A stretch of 8,782 bases of DNA from the NCBI GenBank assembly GCA_012515635.1, contig JAAYXZ010000143.1:1-8782 (forward strand), in the 5' to 3' direction. Both the position numbers and the translations under genes were made by a program. This DNA is from Elusimicrobiota bacterium (lineage in GTDB: Bacteria > Ratteibacteria > UBA8468 > B48-G9 > JAFGKM01). The stretch's first letter is position 1. The number at the start of each line of letters is the position of its first letter. Of the stretch, positions 7,456-8,782 are shown one piece after another. The notes under the pieces are model-generated. The model ran no database searches. It was not told the origin of the DNA and saw only the letters and a program-made list of their open reading frames with translations.

Positions 7456-7767
7456 TTACGTCTGAGGTTTTATAACCTGAGAAATAGCGTTTTTAATGAA
7501 TTCAATTTTAGCGCCGTCTTTAAATTCTATAGTTACAATATTATCCTTTATCTTGCTTATAACTCCTGTCGCTCCGCCTATGGTAATGATTCTATCGCCT
7601 TCTTTCAGTTCGTCGAGCGTTTTTTTATGCGCTTTCTGTTTCTTTTGTTGCGGCATAATAAGAAGGAAGTAAAAAACAAACAATATCAATATAAGTGGTA
7701 AAACTGCTCCTATCGGACTTATCTGTGCTGGGTTTACCTGTTCTGGTGCTATCTGCGCAAATATCAT
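7456..7767 (-). CDS. yajC: Sec translocase accessory subunit YajC
   Basis: Small inner-membrane protein that associates with the SecDF part of the Sec translocon. It has 103 residues, typical length. A short N-terminal segment is followed by one hydrophobic helix (about 19-38, AVLPLILILFVFYFLLIMP). The family's hallmark PQQKKQK comes directly after the membrane segment. The cytoplasmic domain has GDRIITIGGATGVISKI (about 57-73), the conserved YajC core. The ATG at 7767 is preceded by GGAGG nine bases upstream, inside the last codons of tgt, and only one base separates the tgt stop from this start. The tgt-yajC pair is widely conserved, normally followed by secD and secF. Here valS follows instead, so SecDF, if present, must lie elsewhere. 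Confidence 0.96.
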   Translation of the reverse strand: MIFAQIAPEQVNPAQISPIGAVLPLILILFVFYFLLIMPQQKKQKAHKKTLDELKEGDRIITIGGATGVISKIKDNIVTIEFKDGAKIEFIKNAISQVIKPQT

Positions 7768-7768
7768 C

Positions 7769-8782
7769 TTATTTATCCTCCATCTGTTTTTCCATATTAT
7801 ACTTCTTTTTAAAATCTTTGTGAAATTTTTTGAAATTATCTTCTTTGATGGAGTTTCGTATCGCTTCCATAAACCGCATCATAAAGTGTATATTGTGATA
7901 GGAGTTAAGACGGAGTCCGAGAATTTCGTTGGTATTGATAAGATGCCTGATATAAGCCCTCGTATAGTTTTTGCAAACAAAACAGTTACATTCACTATCA
8001 AGGGGAGAAAAGTCGTTCTTGTATCTTCCCGCTTTAATGTTTATTTTGCCTTCCGCTGTCAGGGTGGAACCAGTTCTTGCTATATGGGTGGGCATAGCGC
8101 AATCAAAGAGGTCTATACCCGCCTCTACCATTTCAAGAATCTGCAAGGGCTTGCCCAACCCCATAAAATACCGTATCTTTTCCGGTAGAATGTGTTTTAT
8201 TGTAAAATGCACTGTCTCCGTTGTTTGTTCAAATGGTTCCCCTATGCTTAATCCGCCTAATCCATATCCTGCGAACCCCATCTTCTCCAGTTCTTCTGCG
8301 CATCTTTCTCTTAATTCAGGATATATTCCCCCCTGAATAATACCAAAGAGTTGTTGATTAGCAGATTCAGTTTTGTTAAAAAAAGAGAGGCATCTCTCTG
8401 CCCATTTAACTGTAATATCAACACTTCTTTCAACCTCATCGTAGTTATCCCATTCTTTGGGGCAGTAGTCAAATGCCATAATAATATCTGCGCCGATTTT
8501 ATTTTGAATCTCTATGGATTTTTCCGGAGTTATGAAATGTGATGAGCCGTCTAACTTTGAACGGAAATATGTTCCTTCGTCTTCTACCCGTACATTCTCT
8601 AAACTGAATATCTGAAATCCTCCGCTATCCGTAACAATAGGTCTCTGCCAGTTCATAAAACTGTGAAGAGCACCCGCCCCTTCTAAAATCTCCAGTCCCG
8701 GTCTTAAATATAGGTGATAAGCATTTGAGATAATCATCTCTACGCCTATATCTGCTAAGTCCTCGGAAGAGAGGGTTTTGAC
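7769..8782 (-). CDS. tgt: tRNA-guanine transglycosylase (queuine tRNA-ribosyltransferase), 5' end missing
   Basis: Exchanges guanine 34 of GUN-anticodon tRNAs for preQ1, the base-exchange step of queuosine synthesis. The frame is open to the right edge; codons before the ATG at 8737 read VKTLSSEDLADIGVE, matching the family block before NTYHL. That ATG is therefore internal, and by comparison with E. coli Tgt some 37 residues are missing. Visible motifs are TDSGGFQIFSL (catalytic-site Asp), AFDYCPKEW (substrate-binding Asp), FGIIQGG, GLGGLSIGEP, YFMGLGKP and LFDC (catalytic Asp nucleophile). The zinc site is complete: CNCFVC, then His 26 residues after the last Cys. Two normally constant places differ. 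NTYHL is NAYHL, and the PTR(N/I)ARNG segment after the nucleophile is PTHIARTG. All catalytic and zinc residues that can be seen remain, so it is probably active. It is the most upstream gene visible in the operon. Confidence 0.95.
   Translation of the reverse strand, partial: VKTLSSEDLADIGVEMIISNAYHLYLRPGLEILEGAGALHSFMNWQRPIVTDSGGFQIFSLENVRVEDEGTYFRSKLDGSSHFITPEKSIEIQNKIGADIIMAFDYCPKEWDNYDEVERSVDITVKWAERCLSFFNKTESANQQLFGIIQGGIYPELRERCAEELEKMGFAGYGLGGLSIGEPFEQTTETVHFTIKHILPEKIRYFMGLGKPLQILEMVEAGIDLFDCAMPTHIARTGSTLTAEGKINIKAGRYKNDFSPLDSECNCFVCKNYTRAYIRHLINTNEILGLRLNSYHNIHFMMRFMEAIRNSIKEDNFKKFHKDFKKKYNMEKQMEDK
7777..7781 (-). promoter_or_regulatory. Ribosome binding site for yajC, within the tgt 3' end
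   Basis: The minus strand reads GGAGG, then nine bases, then the yajC ATG. It is a full consensus Shine-Dalgarno lying within the Met-Glu-Asp codons at the end of tgt, so the two genes are closely coupled. Confidence 0.75.

Noticed and set aside
7820..8336. Two overlapping plus-strand open frames of about 120 codons
   Set aside because: Both are shadows of tgt, whose zinc and catalytic motifs occupy the same bases.
8735..8737. ATG as the start of tgt
   Set aside because: Upstream codons continue the conserved Tgt sequence to the window edge, so this Met is internal.

Overview
The window is ordinary, densely packed bacterial chromosome. It holds nine protein genes and no RNA gene, mobile element, CRISPR array or gene-free stretch. 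Eight genes lie on the minus strand and read right to left: tgt (5' end outside the window), yajC, valS, rplU, hflX, an nrnA-like DHH phosphoesterase, truB, and a phosphoglucosamine/phosphomannomutase. Neighbouring genes overlap or are at most about 12 bases apart, so they look like one operon. The ninth gene, a LOG-family protein on the plus strand (5' end outside the window), converges on the operon, and its last 23 coding bases overlap the end of the mutase gene.

The shared theme is translation and RNA. Tgt makes the queuosine precursor base exchange in tRNA, ValS charges tRNA-Val, TruB makes pseudouridine 55 in tRNA, L21 is a 50S protein, HflX is a ribosome-binding GTPase, and the DHH protein probably degrades very short RNAs and/or pAp. 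YajC belongs to the Sec translocon. The mutase feeds cell-envelope sugar synthesis. The LOG protein is probably a nucleotide-monophosphate phosphoribohydrolase.

Organism: bacterial beyond doubt (YajC, L21, TruB, bacterial-type Tgt and ValS), with AT-leaning DNA. Familiar clusters are cut and rejoined in an uncommon order. tgt-yajC is not followed by secD/secF, rplU is not followed by rpmA, and nrnA-truB is preceded by hflX instead of rbfA. The mutase resembles the form best known from archaea. Together this suggests an uncultured lineage away from Proteobacteria and Firmicutes, but the sequence alone does not fix the phylum.

I found no previously undescribed system. The points worth a second look are the operon order, coding overlaps with no visible terminator at the convergent junction, substitutions at normally conserved Tgt positions, a TruB without its C-terminal domain, and the archaeal-type mutase.
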